A DNA stretch of 64,000 bases from Closterium sp. NIES-65. Lineage: Eukaryota; Streptophyta; Zygnematophyceae; Desmidiales; Closteriaceae. The DNA lies in contig CANXME010000212.1 in assembly GCA_948144175.1 (NCBI GenBank), positions 434,001 to 498,000 on the forward strand, in the 5' to 3' direction. Under the pieces are notes generated by a model. That model ran no database searches. It saw nothing but the letters and a program-made list of their open reading frames with translations, and was not told the origin of the DNA. The position numbers and the translations under genes are program-made. Shown piece by piece: positions 51,442 to 61,029 of the stretch (its first letter is position 1; each line of letters starts with the position of its first letter).

Positions 51442-54215
51442 GACAGCCATGAGCTCCAGTGACGACAGCAGAAATACCTCCAGCGGCACAGCCATGAGCT
51501 CCAGAAGCGCGACCTTGACGGCGATCGGACCAGTCGTGCAGCTGCTGCAAGGTGAGAGGCACATGAGGACAAAGGTGGCTACTCCAGGGAGACCGCGCAA
51601 CAGCACACTCAGAACCCGTAGCGCCAGCACCCGCAGCAGCTCCAGAACCTCCAGCGCCAGCACCTGCAGCAGCCCCACAACCTCCAGCGCCAGCACCCGC
51701 AGCAGCTCCAGAACTTCAAGCACCAGCACCCTTGGCAGCTCCAGACTCCGCACCCCCAGGCTCCGCACCTCCAGGCTTAGCCCCCCCTTGCTCAGCACCC
51801 CAAGAAGTAGCACTTCGAGCAGGACCATTCTCAGCAGAACCTGAGTCACCAGTGACCTCAACCGGCGCAGTCAAGGGAGGAGGGTCTACCTGAGACACAC
51901 CAGAAGGAGCAGGACCGGGAGTGGGGAGGGGGTCAACCTAGGGAGCACCTAGAGCGAGGAAGAGCAGCGGGGGGGGGAGAGGGACCGTGCGGTAGGGGAA
52001 GAGACGGTAAAAGGGAACCGACTCGTCGAACGTGACGTCCTGAGAGGGGAAGACACGGCACGAGGTGGGGTGGTAACGTTGCCAACCAGGCGCGCCGGGG
52101 ACAAAGCCAAGGAAGACACAGAAAACAGCGCGGGCGGAGAGCTTGTCCGCGGTGGTATCGTGGACAAAGGCACGAGCACCCCAGACCCGGAAACGCAACG
52201 CATTGCCAACCTTCCTCGTCCACAGCAGTGTGGGCGAAGTCTCCGGCAAGGAGACACGGGGCCAGAGGTTGAGGTGATACGCGGTGTACCGGACCGCAAA
52301 CGACTACAGAAAATGGGGGGCATGGATCATGGAGGTACGAGCGACCTCCATGACTAAGCCAATGCGGCGCTCAGCAACCCCATTCTGCTGCGAAGAGGCC
52401 GGAAGCGTGATCGACTGGGTGAAGCCGTGCTCCTCACAGAAGGCTGCCAAGAGGTCGGAGGAAAACTTACCACCTCTGTCAGAGTGAAGACGCAGGACAG
52501 GAAAGTCCATCCCGAACCGCTCGCGGATCTGGAGACGAGCAGCGCTGATCCAAGGGATCAAAACATCAGGGACCTCACCCTTGGTGTGCAAGGGGAAGAT
52601 CGTGGTGTAACGCGTGTAGTCGTCGACGACCAGCAGGAAGTACCGCTCGTGGCCGTGTCCACGAAAGCGGGCTGGGCCCCACACGTCCAGGTGGAGAGTC
52701 TGCAAGGGAGCCTCTGTGCGAGGGAACGAGGAGGAGTGAGGAGCGGCGCGCTGCCGCCCCTCAACATAGGGAAGACAAGGAGGAGCAGGCGAGGGTGGGA
52801 GGGGAGGGAGAGCCCTGGGAAGACCAGAGACAAGGACACGGCGGTGCATGCTGCGAAGGCGCTGCACCGAGGGGTGACCAAGGCGGTGGTGCCAAAGGAC
52901 CGTCTGGTGCGACAAGGCGCGACACGAGCAGGGGGCCGACAACTGACCTGACGCAGACGCAGACCCAACTACATGAGCGGACTCACTTGTCAGTGTGTAC
53001 AGGCCCGACCCAGGCTGCCGAGTGAAAGTAGCCAGGTGACGACCCGTCTGAGCACACGTGCAGTATGTCACACGCTCGTAGGCAGGGGTGAACTTGTGAG
53101 CACCCGCATCCTGGAGCGCAGAACCCGCCACCAAGTTCGTAGAGATTGAGGGGAGGTAAAGACCCGAGAGTGTGCCGGACGGGACAGCAGGACAAGGGAG
53201 GACAGTGGAGGAGGTCGCACGGACTGGACCCCCAGAGGGGTCTGCCAGGGAGACTGGAACCGGCCGACTGAGCGGCGTGAGGGTGGTGCTGTCGCGAAAG
53301 AAGGAGCGAGAAGCACCAGAGTCAAGTGTGAAGGTGTACACGGCCTCAGCAGGCGTAGTACCAGAGAGAGCAGACTCTCCAGCACCTAAAGCGGTAGTCT
53401 CTATACCTGGGTCAGGCGGTACGCACAGGTAACAGGCACGGTCAGCACTAGTAGGCAATGCATACATGGCAGTGAGAATAGCATCATAGTCAAGAGCAAA
53501 TATTTCTACCCTCTGCCCAAGCAGCTCCACCCAATCGGGGAGCTCAGTCTCGTCGCCAAACTTGGTACGCCATGCGTCACTCAGACGGGCAAAGCAGCGG
53601 GACTGTGTGTGGCCAAGCGTCCCGCAAGCCTGATTAGACCGATCACCTCTGCGAATGACGTACGGGCAGCGAACGGTACTCAAAGACCCTCTACTCTAAG
53701 CGTACCACCCGTGAAGCTGCCGGGGCATAAGTGTCCCGCGTGGATCCAGCAGCAGCTGGCCACTGCCAGACGCTCCCAACTGACCAGCTCCAGGGCGACA
53801 ACTACGATGGCTACTGCGACAACCCCAACTAGCGTACCACTCACTAAGGTGCTGGGGCGTGAGAGACTCGTGTGGACGTTGCTGGAGCTGCATCTGGCCA
53901 CCGCCTGTAGCAGCAGTAGCAGTAGTAGCAGCAGTAGCAGCAGTAACAGCAGTAGCACCGCGGCCACCCCTACAACCCCAACTAGCGTACCACTCACTAA
54001 GTTGCTGGGGCGTGAGGGACTCACGCGGACGTCGCTGGAGCTGCATCTGGCCACCGCCAGTAGCAGCAGCAATTGCAGTAGTAGCAGCAGCAGTACGTGC
54101 AGGGCAGGTGCGGCAGGCAGGCAGGCCAGCAGGCAGGCAGGTAGGCAGGCAAGCAGATGGCGCAGCAGCGCGCAAACAAGGCAGGTGCTCACCAGTGGCG
54201 GGAAGAGTAGGCGCT
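51442..54215 (-). pseudogene. E9 Gag C-terminus, protease, integrase and linker
   Basis: Proximal part of E9. It lacks the UBN2 Gag domain. Reading down from 54215: tandem LTPQQLSEWYASWGCRG modules (about 54020-53985 and 53870-53830, plus a third near 53720), then the zinc knuckle CPYVIRR...CGTLGHTQSRC, DSGAS protease (about 53320), integrase (HHRLGHPSV, LHLDVWGP, SDRGGKF, NGVAERR) as far as a TAG at 52304-52306 where Trp is expected, then the P/G/A-rich linker to the E10 junction. Relative to E8, about 400 bp of linker are missing between here and 47600. SDRGGKF replaces SDRGGEF. Confidence 0.8.
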
Positions 54216-55050
54216 CGCCGGGCGAGCAAAGCCGGCGCTCGGCGGGCGGCTGCACGGGGTCCAGGGGCGGCGTCGTGGGTCCAGGGGCGGCTGCACGGAG
54301 TCCAGAGGAGGCTGCACCAGGGGCGGCTGCTGCAGGGCCAGGGGTGGCTACTCTGGGTCTAGGGGCGCCTGCTTCTAAGGCCAGGGGCGGCTGCTCGGAG
54401 TCCAGGGGCGGCCGCTCCAGGGGCGGCTGCTCGGGGTCCAGGGGCGGCTTCACCAGGGGCGTCTGCTTCAGGGGCCAGGGGCGGCTGCTCGGGGTCCAGG
54501 GGCGGCTGCTGCAAGGGCCAGGGGCGGCTGCTCTGGGTCCAGGGGCGGCTGCACGGAGTCCAGGGGCGGCTGCATCAGGGGCGGCTGCTTCAGGGGCCAG
54601 GGGCGGCTGCTCTGGGTCCAGAGGCGGCTGCTCCAGGGGCGGCTGCTCTGGGTCCAGGGGCGGCTGCACCAGGGGCGGCTGCACCAGGGGCGGCTGCTTC
54701 AGCGAGCTGCGCGGGCGGCGGACTCGGTGCGCGACTCAGTAGCGGGCCGCGCTGGCGACAGACGCGACGCGCAGGGCCTAAGCGGGCCGCACACGGCGGC
54801 GGGCTACGCGGGCTCGACGCGGACTGCGCGAGCGGGCCGGCGCGCGGCGTTACAGCGGGCTACGGAGTGGCCAAGGCGCGCGCGGGCTCCTAAGGCGGCT
54901 ACAATAGTGACGCGCGCGAAAAAAAAAAAGTGACGCGCGCAAGCAGCTGAGGCTCGCGCGGGCAGCAGGCAAGGTGGCTGTAAGTGAGGTAACTCAGTTA
55001 AAGGTGGGCCCTATTCTTAGGTCCTAGAGACCTTAGTGCTCTAGATGCCA
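54216..55050 (-). other. E9 leader with PBS and Pro/Gln-type repeats
   Basis: A divergent PBS, TGGCATCTAGAGC, is the reverse of 55038-55050. GGTC...TAGGACC and GGGCCCACC (reverse of 55003-55011) follow. The main part (about 54240-54705) repeats GGGGCGGCTGCTCGGGGTCC-type units, the reverse-strand equivalent of the E4 minisatellite; the minus frame would read QPPLDPEQPPLEQ, but all frames are open through it. Confidence 0.7.
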
Positions 55051-55176
55051 TGTTGAAACTTAGGTAAGGATGGATTCAACTATCGAGAGAGTTTTGCAAG
55101 TAGGAAAACTCTAAGGGGTTATACCCCACAGAATCTACCCCACTACAGCCTACCAATAACATATATTTGTTTGACA
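55051..55176 (-). repeat. E9 5' LTR (126 bp)
   Basis: Pairs with 45393-45531: six substitutions and a 13-bp indel. The outer flank GATTC (55177-55181) completes the target duplication. Confidence 0.93.
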
Positions 55177-55181
55177 GATTC

Positions 55182-56074
55182 GTGCAATGATTCAGTCAAG
55201 CTGCACAATTTCCCGCCAAAAAACGGGACTATAGGGGTCGGGCCTACCCTAGGCGATATCGGAAAATTCTACTCAGGGGGGAAAAGGGACTCTCTCAACG
55301 AGGGCCTCTAAGCAGGAACACTTGTACTCGACGTGATGCACACAACACATCACATGAAACGAAGCAAATTGCTGCTCGACATTCGCGGTGCACTGATTCT
55401 ATCCTCCAATCAAGCAGGGATTCGGCCTGGCGCCTGGAGGCGCACCCTGTATCTCGCGTAGTTGGCGTCAGCGATTTGGCGGTGCCCTAGGACCTGGGGC
55501 GCTGGTACTCCCTGAAAAACTAGGTGCTGCCCTTGCGCCCCTATACTGTACAGTATATGAATATGCGAGATTATACTACCAGTCTACGCATTCAAAACCA
55601 GGTAGAGAATATAAACACGGAATTTATTAGCAGTTGCATACACTCCTCAAACCCATTCAAAAGACACGAAGCACATGAGTCATCTTGAACTGGCAAAACA
55701 CACACACACACACACACACACGCACGCACACTCGTGCACACATACACACACACACAACTGTTTGCTAACATGTGTGCACACACACTGTTTCAGGTTGACA
55801 TACGGTACCATTAGCATGCATGCATAGGAACAAGCGAAGGCCAACATTGCTGTTAATAATGACCGAGTGAATGAAAGGGGTGGATCCAGCCACCAGTGGT
55901 ATATCATACAACAAGCTACCAACTTTCTTTTGATCCTAGCTTTTGGCTGCAAAAAAAAGCAGGTGCTACTCCCAAACAGCTCATATATTACTACATTGGT
56001 GTACGCCTTTGAGTTGACTAGCAATACATCACGCAACACGGTAACGCTGTACGCTGGAATCCACACTGCACCAT
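55182..56074. other. host intergenic DNA with a CA microsatellite
   Basis: AT-richer DNA downstream of the second FkbM-like copy. It contains a (CA)n microsatellite at about 55699-55757. No convincing open frame or RNA gene. Confidence 0.6.
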
Positions 56075-56372
56075 CTACGGCCAAGGGTGCATGTAGAAAC
56101 CGGCCTTTCTAAAATCCGTCAGCAACTTCGTCGTATCCTCGCGCGTGTGGCTGAAACTTGCCTCATTCCACATAAATTCTGCCATGCTCGGAGGTGATAA
56201 TGCACCTCGACAAACAGCTCGTCTACGATCGCTACCATGCGGGGGTTGGAGAGCCAGTGCTGCAGAATCTCCCACTCGTGCCCCTCTATATCCATCTTCA
56301 CCATGACCGAGTCCTCTTCCTTCAGCCGCAGGTCCTCCAGAAACCATCTGGTTACGTTGACCATGTTCTGGG
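56075..56372 (-). pseudogene. last exon of a second FkbM-like gene copy
   Basis: Very similar to 26231-26526: MVNVTRWFLEDLRLKEEDSV, MDIEGHEWEILQHWLSNPRM and DELFVEVHYH, then a small deletion near 56190 shifts the frame; the other frame finishes with RKAGFYMHPWP and TAG. A CCCGCCCAG acceptor precedes it. Upstream exons would lie to the right, beyond E11 and E12. With 26231-36846 it forms a head-to-tail pair of paralogues on one strand, both damaged. Confidence 0.75.
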
Positions 56373-56404
56373 CGGGAGAGGGGAGTAGGAGAGGGGGGGA
56401 GGAG

Positions 56405-56520
56405 GGGGGTGGGGGCTAGAGATGGTTAGAGAGCCAGTGCTGCGATATCTCCCACTCGTGCCCCTCTATGTCCATCTTCACCACGACCAAGTCCTCCTCC
56501 TTCAACTGCAAGTGTCGAGA
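56405..56520 (-). repeat. partial tandem copy of the same exon
   Basis: The minus strand again encodes LQLKEED, VVVKMDIEGHEWEI and QHWLSN, as in the partial copies at 26600-26845. The exon-boundary duplication is therefore present in both paralogues. Confidence 0.7.
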
Positions 56521-56537
56521 GTAAGGGAAGGAAAAGG

Positions 56538-56644
56538 TGGTTGGACTATCAAGAAAGTTGGGTACAAGTAACAAAACCTATACCCTACATTAGCTAACTT
56601 ACTAAAGCCTACACATTATTATGATATAGGCATATAGTTTGACA
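56538..56644 (-). repeat. E11 3' LTR (about 107 bp)
   Basis: The minus strand starts TGTCAAACTATATGCC just after a polypurine tract and includes GTTACTTGTACCC. The inner end is certain; the outer end (CCAACCA at 56538) is chosen by the CA terminus only, since the partner LTR is outside the window. Confidence 0.65.
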
Positions 56645-56815
56645 CACCCCCATAGGCAAAGTGGGGGAGAACAAGGGGTCACAAGACTTGTCAAGAAACG
56701 CAAAGCAAGCTCGGGGTGGATCACAACGTCACCACACACACCGAGCACAAGCACAGGGCCACAAGGCCAGTTCACATGCAGAGGTATATATGCAGCAACA
56801 TCAGTACAGTGATCA
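56645..56815 (-). promoter_or_regulatory. E11 3' UTR and polypurine tract
   Basis: Polypurine tract CTATGGGGGTG on the minus strand at 56645-56655, with CCCCCAC upstream able to pair. Shares the GTGATCCACCCCGAGCTTGC block with the other elements. Confidence 0.75.
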
Positions 56816-59814
56816 CTACCTAGCAAGAGTAAGCATGCAGGTATATATATGTAGATCAAAGTACAAACAAAGCATACAGCAAGTGAGGAAACGTAGCACA
56901 AGACCTAACAAAGGACAAAAGCGCTGATGATCACCAGACGGAAGTGCCCTGGTGAATATATCAGCAGTGTTGGCCCGAGTGGCAACGTGAGCAAGACGAA
57001 GCTGACCACGCTGCTGCAACTCTCAAGCCAGAAAGTAACACTGAGCGATGTGCTTCGTTCTGTGCTCCAGTCTATGCTCCTGACACAAGGCAATGGCGGC
57101 CTTGTTGTCTACGTACAGCACTGGAGGAGAACGAGGCCGCTCTCCCAAGTCGGTCAGCAGGTAGGTAAGCCAGCGTAACTCCTGAGCAGCCATGGCTATA
57201 GCGTAGATCTCAGCCTCGCAATTGGAGCTGAGAACACAAGAAGAGCGTGTAACCGCTAAGAACAGAGCCAGAGCCAATGCGGAAGGTGTAACCTTGTGAC
57301 GATCGTTGCGTAGCCAGGTCGTCAACCCAAGAAGCGTCTGAGTGCTAAGTGAGGACAACGTCGCCCCGTCCTCCAAACACGAGCCCCATGCCCCATGTAC
57401 TGCACAAGTAGCGTAGTACCCTCTTAGCAGCATCCATGTGCACCTTTCGGTGCCAACCAGGAGCCACGTAGCGAGCCAGAAGTCCAAGAGGGTACGCAAG
57501 GTCAGGACGAGTGTAGGTCATCAGGTACATGAGGCAGCCTACTAGCTTTGGGTAAGGACCACTCGGCTCTACGGACTTGTCTGAAGGTGGAGCTGAGAGC
57601 GAGTGACGTGTAGCCAGAGGAGTGGCCTGTGCTGAGGACCAGGTGAAGCCGAAGCGCGGAAGGACCTGGTGCACCATGTGTGACTGAGTCAGTGTGATGG
57701 TGCGGCGTGCTCTGTCCCGGGTGATCTGCAAGCCAAGGTAGCTATGCAGCTCACCCAGGTCTGTGCACGTGTGTCTCTTCTGCAGCTCCGACTTCACCAG
57801 GGCAAGAGCCTCAGTATCAGCACTGGCAAAGACCAAGTCATTGACGTACACGAGGATGTAGAATGGCAGCAGCGAAGTGTCGGTGCGCAGAAACATCGAC
57901 GGGTCAGCAGTGGAAGGGGCGAACCCAAGAGCCGCAAGCGTCGTCCCCAGTGTGTCGTGCCACTCACGAGGCGCCTGGCGGATATCGTAGACCGGCTGAC
58001 GGAGGCTCCACTTGGTACCAAGAGGAAACAGCCTAGTGAAGCCAAGTGGGCGGTGCAGCCAGATTTCCTCGTGGAAAGTGCCCTGTAAGAACGTTGTGCT
58101 GAAGTCGAGAAAGTGAAGCTCGTAGTCACGTTGAGCGGCGGCGTGCAGCAGCACCCGAAGAGTGGTCATCTTTGGGGTGGGGGAGAAGGTCTGGAAGAAA
58201 TCAACTCCCTGTCGCTGACTGAAGCCTCGTGCAACATAACGAGCCTTGAAGACAGGCAAAGAACCCGGCGGCCGCTTCACCCTGAAAATCCACATGCCAT
58301 CGACGATGTTCGCCCCAGGAAGGGGAACCTCATTGATGTAAGTGCCTGTGGACTTCCAGGATTCCATCTCTACGTCCATGGCTATCTGTCACTGAGAGGA
58401 TTACTCACCTGCAATCGCCTCAGCGTAAGAGCACGGGGTCGGGATGTCTGGAGCATCCGGGTCTCCCTCAGAAGCAAGCAGCATGGCCACGAGATGAGGT
58501 ACAGCAGCCGCAAGACACACAAAAGTCCTCCTGTCTGTCCTCAAGGACGTTCGTGCCAAGAGCACACTCACCTCCGACGGACGGAGGAAAGACAGAATCA
58601 GACTCAGCAACAAGACTAGCAGCGTAGTCTAGACGATAGGCAGCAGCAAAGTCAACAAGCTCAGCAACTAAAGCAGACGTAGCAGTGGACTCAAAAGAAG
58701 GGTCAGTGACAACAGTGGCAAGTAGACTCGTGACAGTAGGGGAAGCAGCATGAGCGCGGTCAGGCAGAGAAGACACAGGAGGAGACGGTAGGGGTACACG
58801 CTGCGGAGCAGAGGAAGGACGCAGGGCCATGAGGTGCGTGCCGGGGACAGGCGGTGGACGCTCACGAGGAATACGACGACCAGTACGACCAGTGCGAACA
58901 GGCAAGACAGGACGAGACGCAGGCTCACGACGCTCAGCAAGTCCTCCTGGCTGCTCAGTGTACGGAGAAGGAGCAGGGAGAGGGGAGCCAGGCTGTAATA
59001 GAAGACCAGTAGAAGACTGGAGGCTAAGAATCTGGCGAAGCATGGAGTCAGGCGGTGGTAGAGACGAAGGTGACGGTGGAGCGAAGAACAGTCACGGCTG
59101 TGCAGTGCCACCAGGACCAGTAGCTCCAGCACCTCCAGCAGCTCTAGAACCTCCAGCGCCAGCACGTCCAGGACCAGCGCCACCAGCAGCAGCACCCCCA
59201 AAACCGGCACCTCCAGCCCGAGAGTCTCCAGCCTTAGTGTCTCCAGCAGCAGCACCCCAAGAACTAGTAGTACCGCCAGCCCCAGCAGCTCCAGTACCTC
59301 CAGTAAGAGCACCTCCAGGACCAGTGGCTCCAATAACTCCTGTAAAAGCGCGTGCAGTAGCAAAGTCACCAGCTCTAGAGCCTCCAACGCCAGCGCCTAC
59401 CACAGCAGGGCCCCCAGCTCAAGTAGTGCGACCCTGATGGCTAACATACCACTCACGCAGCTGCTGTCGGAAGAGAGGCACACGCCGACGGGAGTGCTGC
59501 GGCGAGGCATTAGCGGAGCGACTACGGGGGCGGCCATTCCAAGGAGACTTCTCACCAGGCGCCTCAGTTCCCCCAGGCGCAGCACCCCCAGACTTAGTAC
59601 CTCCAGGCTCAGCACCCCCAGACTCCTCACGCCCAGTCTCAGCACCCTCAGGCTCCTCACGCTCAGGCTCAGCACCTCCAGGCTCCGCACCCTCAGGCTC
59701 AGCACCCCTAGTAGGACCTGAGTCACCAGTTACCTCAACCGGCTCAGACAAGGGAGCAAGGTCTACCTGAGACACACCTGAAGGAGCAGGACCTAGAGCA
59801 GGGAGGGGGTCTAC
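56816..59814 (-). pseudogene. E11 degenerate RT-RNase H and linker, interrupted by E12
   Basis: Distal part of a family 1 Pol. From 59814 down: C-terminal integrase region and linker (EVTGDSGPTRGAEPEGAEPG, QQLREWYVSH near 59440-59470), an extended Ala/Gly/Pro linker, the RT segment ending AMDVEMESWKSTGTY (about 58379), and RT with the active site changed to YVND (about 57838-57850). RNase H (SNCEAEIYAIAMAAQELRWL, VDNKAAIAL) follows, ending near 56816. Several frameshifts and stops are present. At 59814 the K-like sequence GGGGGTCTAC stops and E12 begins. Confidence 0.82.
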
Positions 59815-61029
59815 TGTCAACGGGAGTTGGGTGTTGGCCCCGTCCTCGCTTGGGCGGAGCCGACTGTATGGTCGGGTGTGAGGGGAGCAGCCGACCTGTA
59901 GCAGTGGGTGAGCTGGTCGACGAGGAGGTCGACCTGCACGGGGGATCACTGCACGGGCGCCAACTTTAGGGTGGCGCCGACTTGGGAGTCGACCTGCAGA
60001 GGACGTTGAAGCCGACTTCGGCAATCGGCTAACGGACTGCTAGTCAACATGTTAGTGGTCGACTGGACCTGGTGGTCGACGAAGGAGGGGCCGACGTCGA
60101 CCTCGACTCAGGACGCCGAGCAGTTGGGCATCGAGTAGCTGGGCGTCAACTTTGTGACGCCAGCTTCGGGTGGCCGACGTGGGTGGTCGGCCGACGACTG
60201 TGCTGGTCGACGAGGAGCAGGTCGACCAGGAGTGCTGGTCGACGTGGAGCTGGTCGACCAGAGGGGATGTCGACCTGGAGGAGGTCGACCGATGGTGTCA
60301 TCGACCTAGTGAGGTCGACGTGGAGGTGGTCGTCGACTTGGGAGGTCGATGGGCACGTACGGGAGCTGCTGGTCGACGTGGTAGCCTGGTCGACCAGGTT
60401 ACCTAGGTGACGAAGTGCTGCGAAGGAGTGCGACGGTCGCCCAGGCGAAGTTGGCGAGCACGACCTCAGTGGTGGTATCCCGAGGTCGTCGTGGCGGGCC
60501 AGAGGCAGTCGTCAGCTCAAGGTTGACGTGGAGTGTGCGCTGTGCAGGTGACGGGACTCTGCACGCCAATCGGCTACGCACACCTGCGAAGCGGGTGCAC
60601 TGCTGTCCTGCGTGAGCAACGCTGGCACGCCGTCGACCTTGCCTTGCTGGAGTTCGGTCGACCAAGCCGTGCTGGAACGCGGTCGACCAAGCTGCGCTGG
60701 CAGTTGGCCGACCTGAATGCTAGCCCTGATGTAGTCTTGCATTGCCAACTTCATTGTACCATTGTTCTGAACTTTTCCTAGTGAAACTCTTGCCAATTTT
60801 CCCCGTGAACTAGCAAGTAGTGTGTGCACAAGGAAAACGACTAAGGAACAGAGAACGCAGAGATCACACGAGCACACGTGCCTAGCCCGTAGCCTAGCTC
60901 CCGTTGCTGCAGTTATCTCCGCATGGTGCGGTGAGCGTGGACGGCACACGACTTACCTTTCAGTCAGGTCGACGTAGACACCACTTACCTATTTCGTAGT
61001 TGCAGGCCGGCAACTGTGCGGTAGTCACT
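59815..61029 (+). promoter_or_regulatory. E12 5' LTR and leader (boundary unresolved)
   Basis: Starts TGTCAACGGGAG exactly where E11 homology ends; TCTAC (59810-59814) would be the target duplication. About 1.2 kb precede the gag ATG, much longer than the LTRs of family 1. The stretch 59905-60720 is packed with GTCGA and GTCGAC motifs. I cannot place the LTR end or the PBS because the 3' LTR is outside the window, and no TGGTATCAGAGC-like PBS is evident. Confidence 0.5.
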
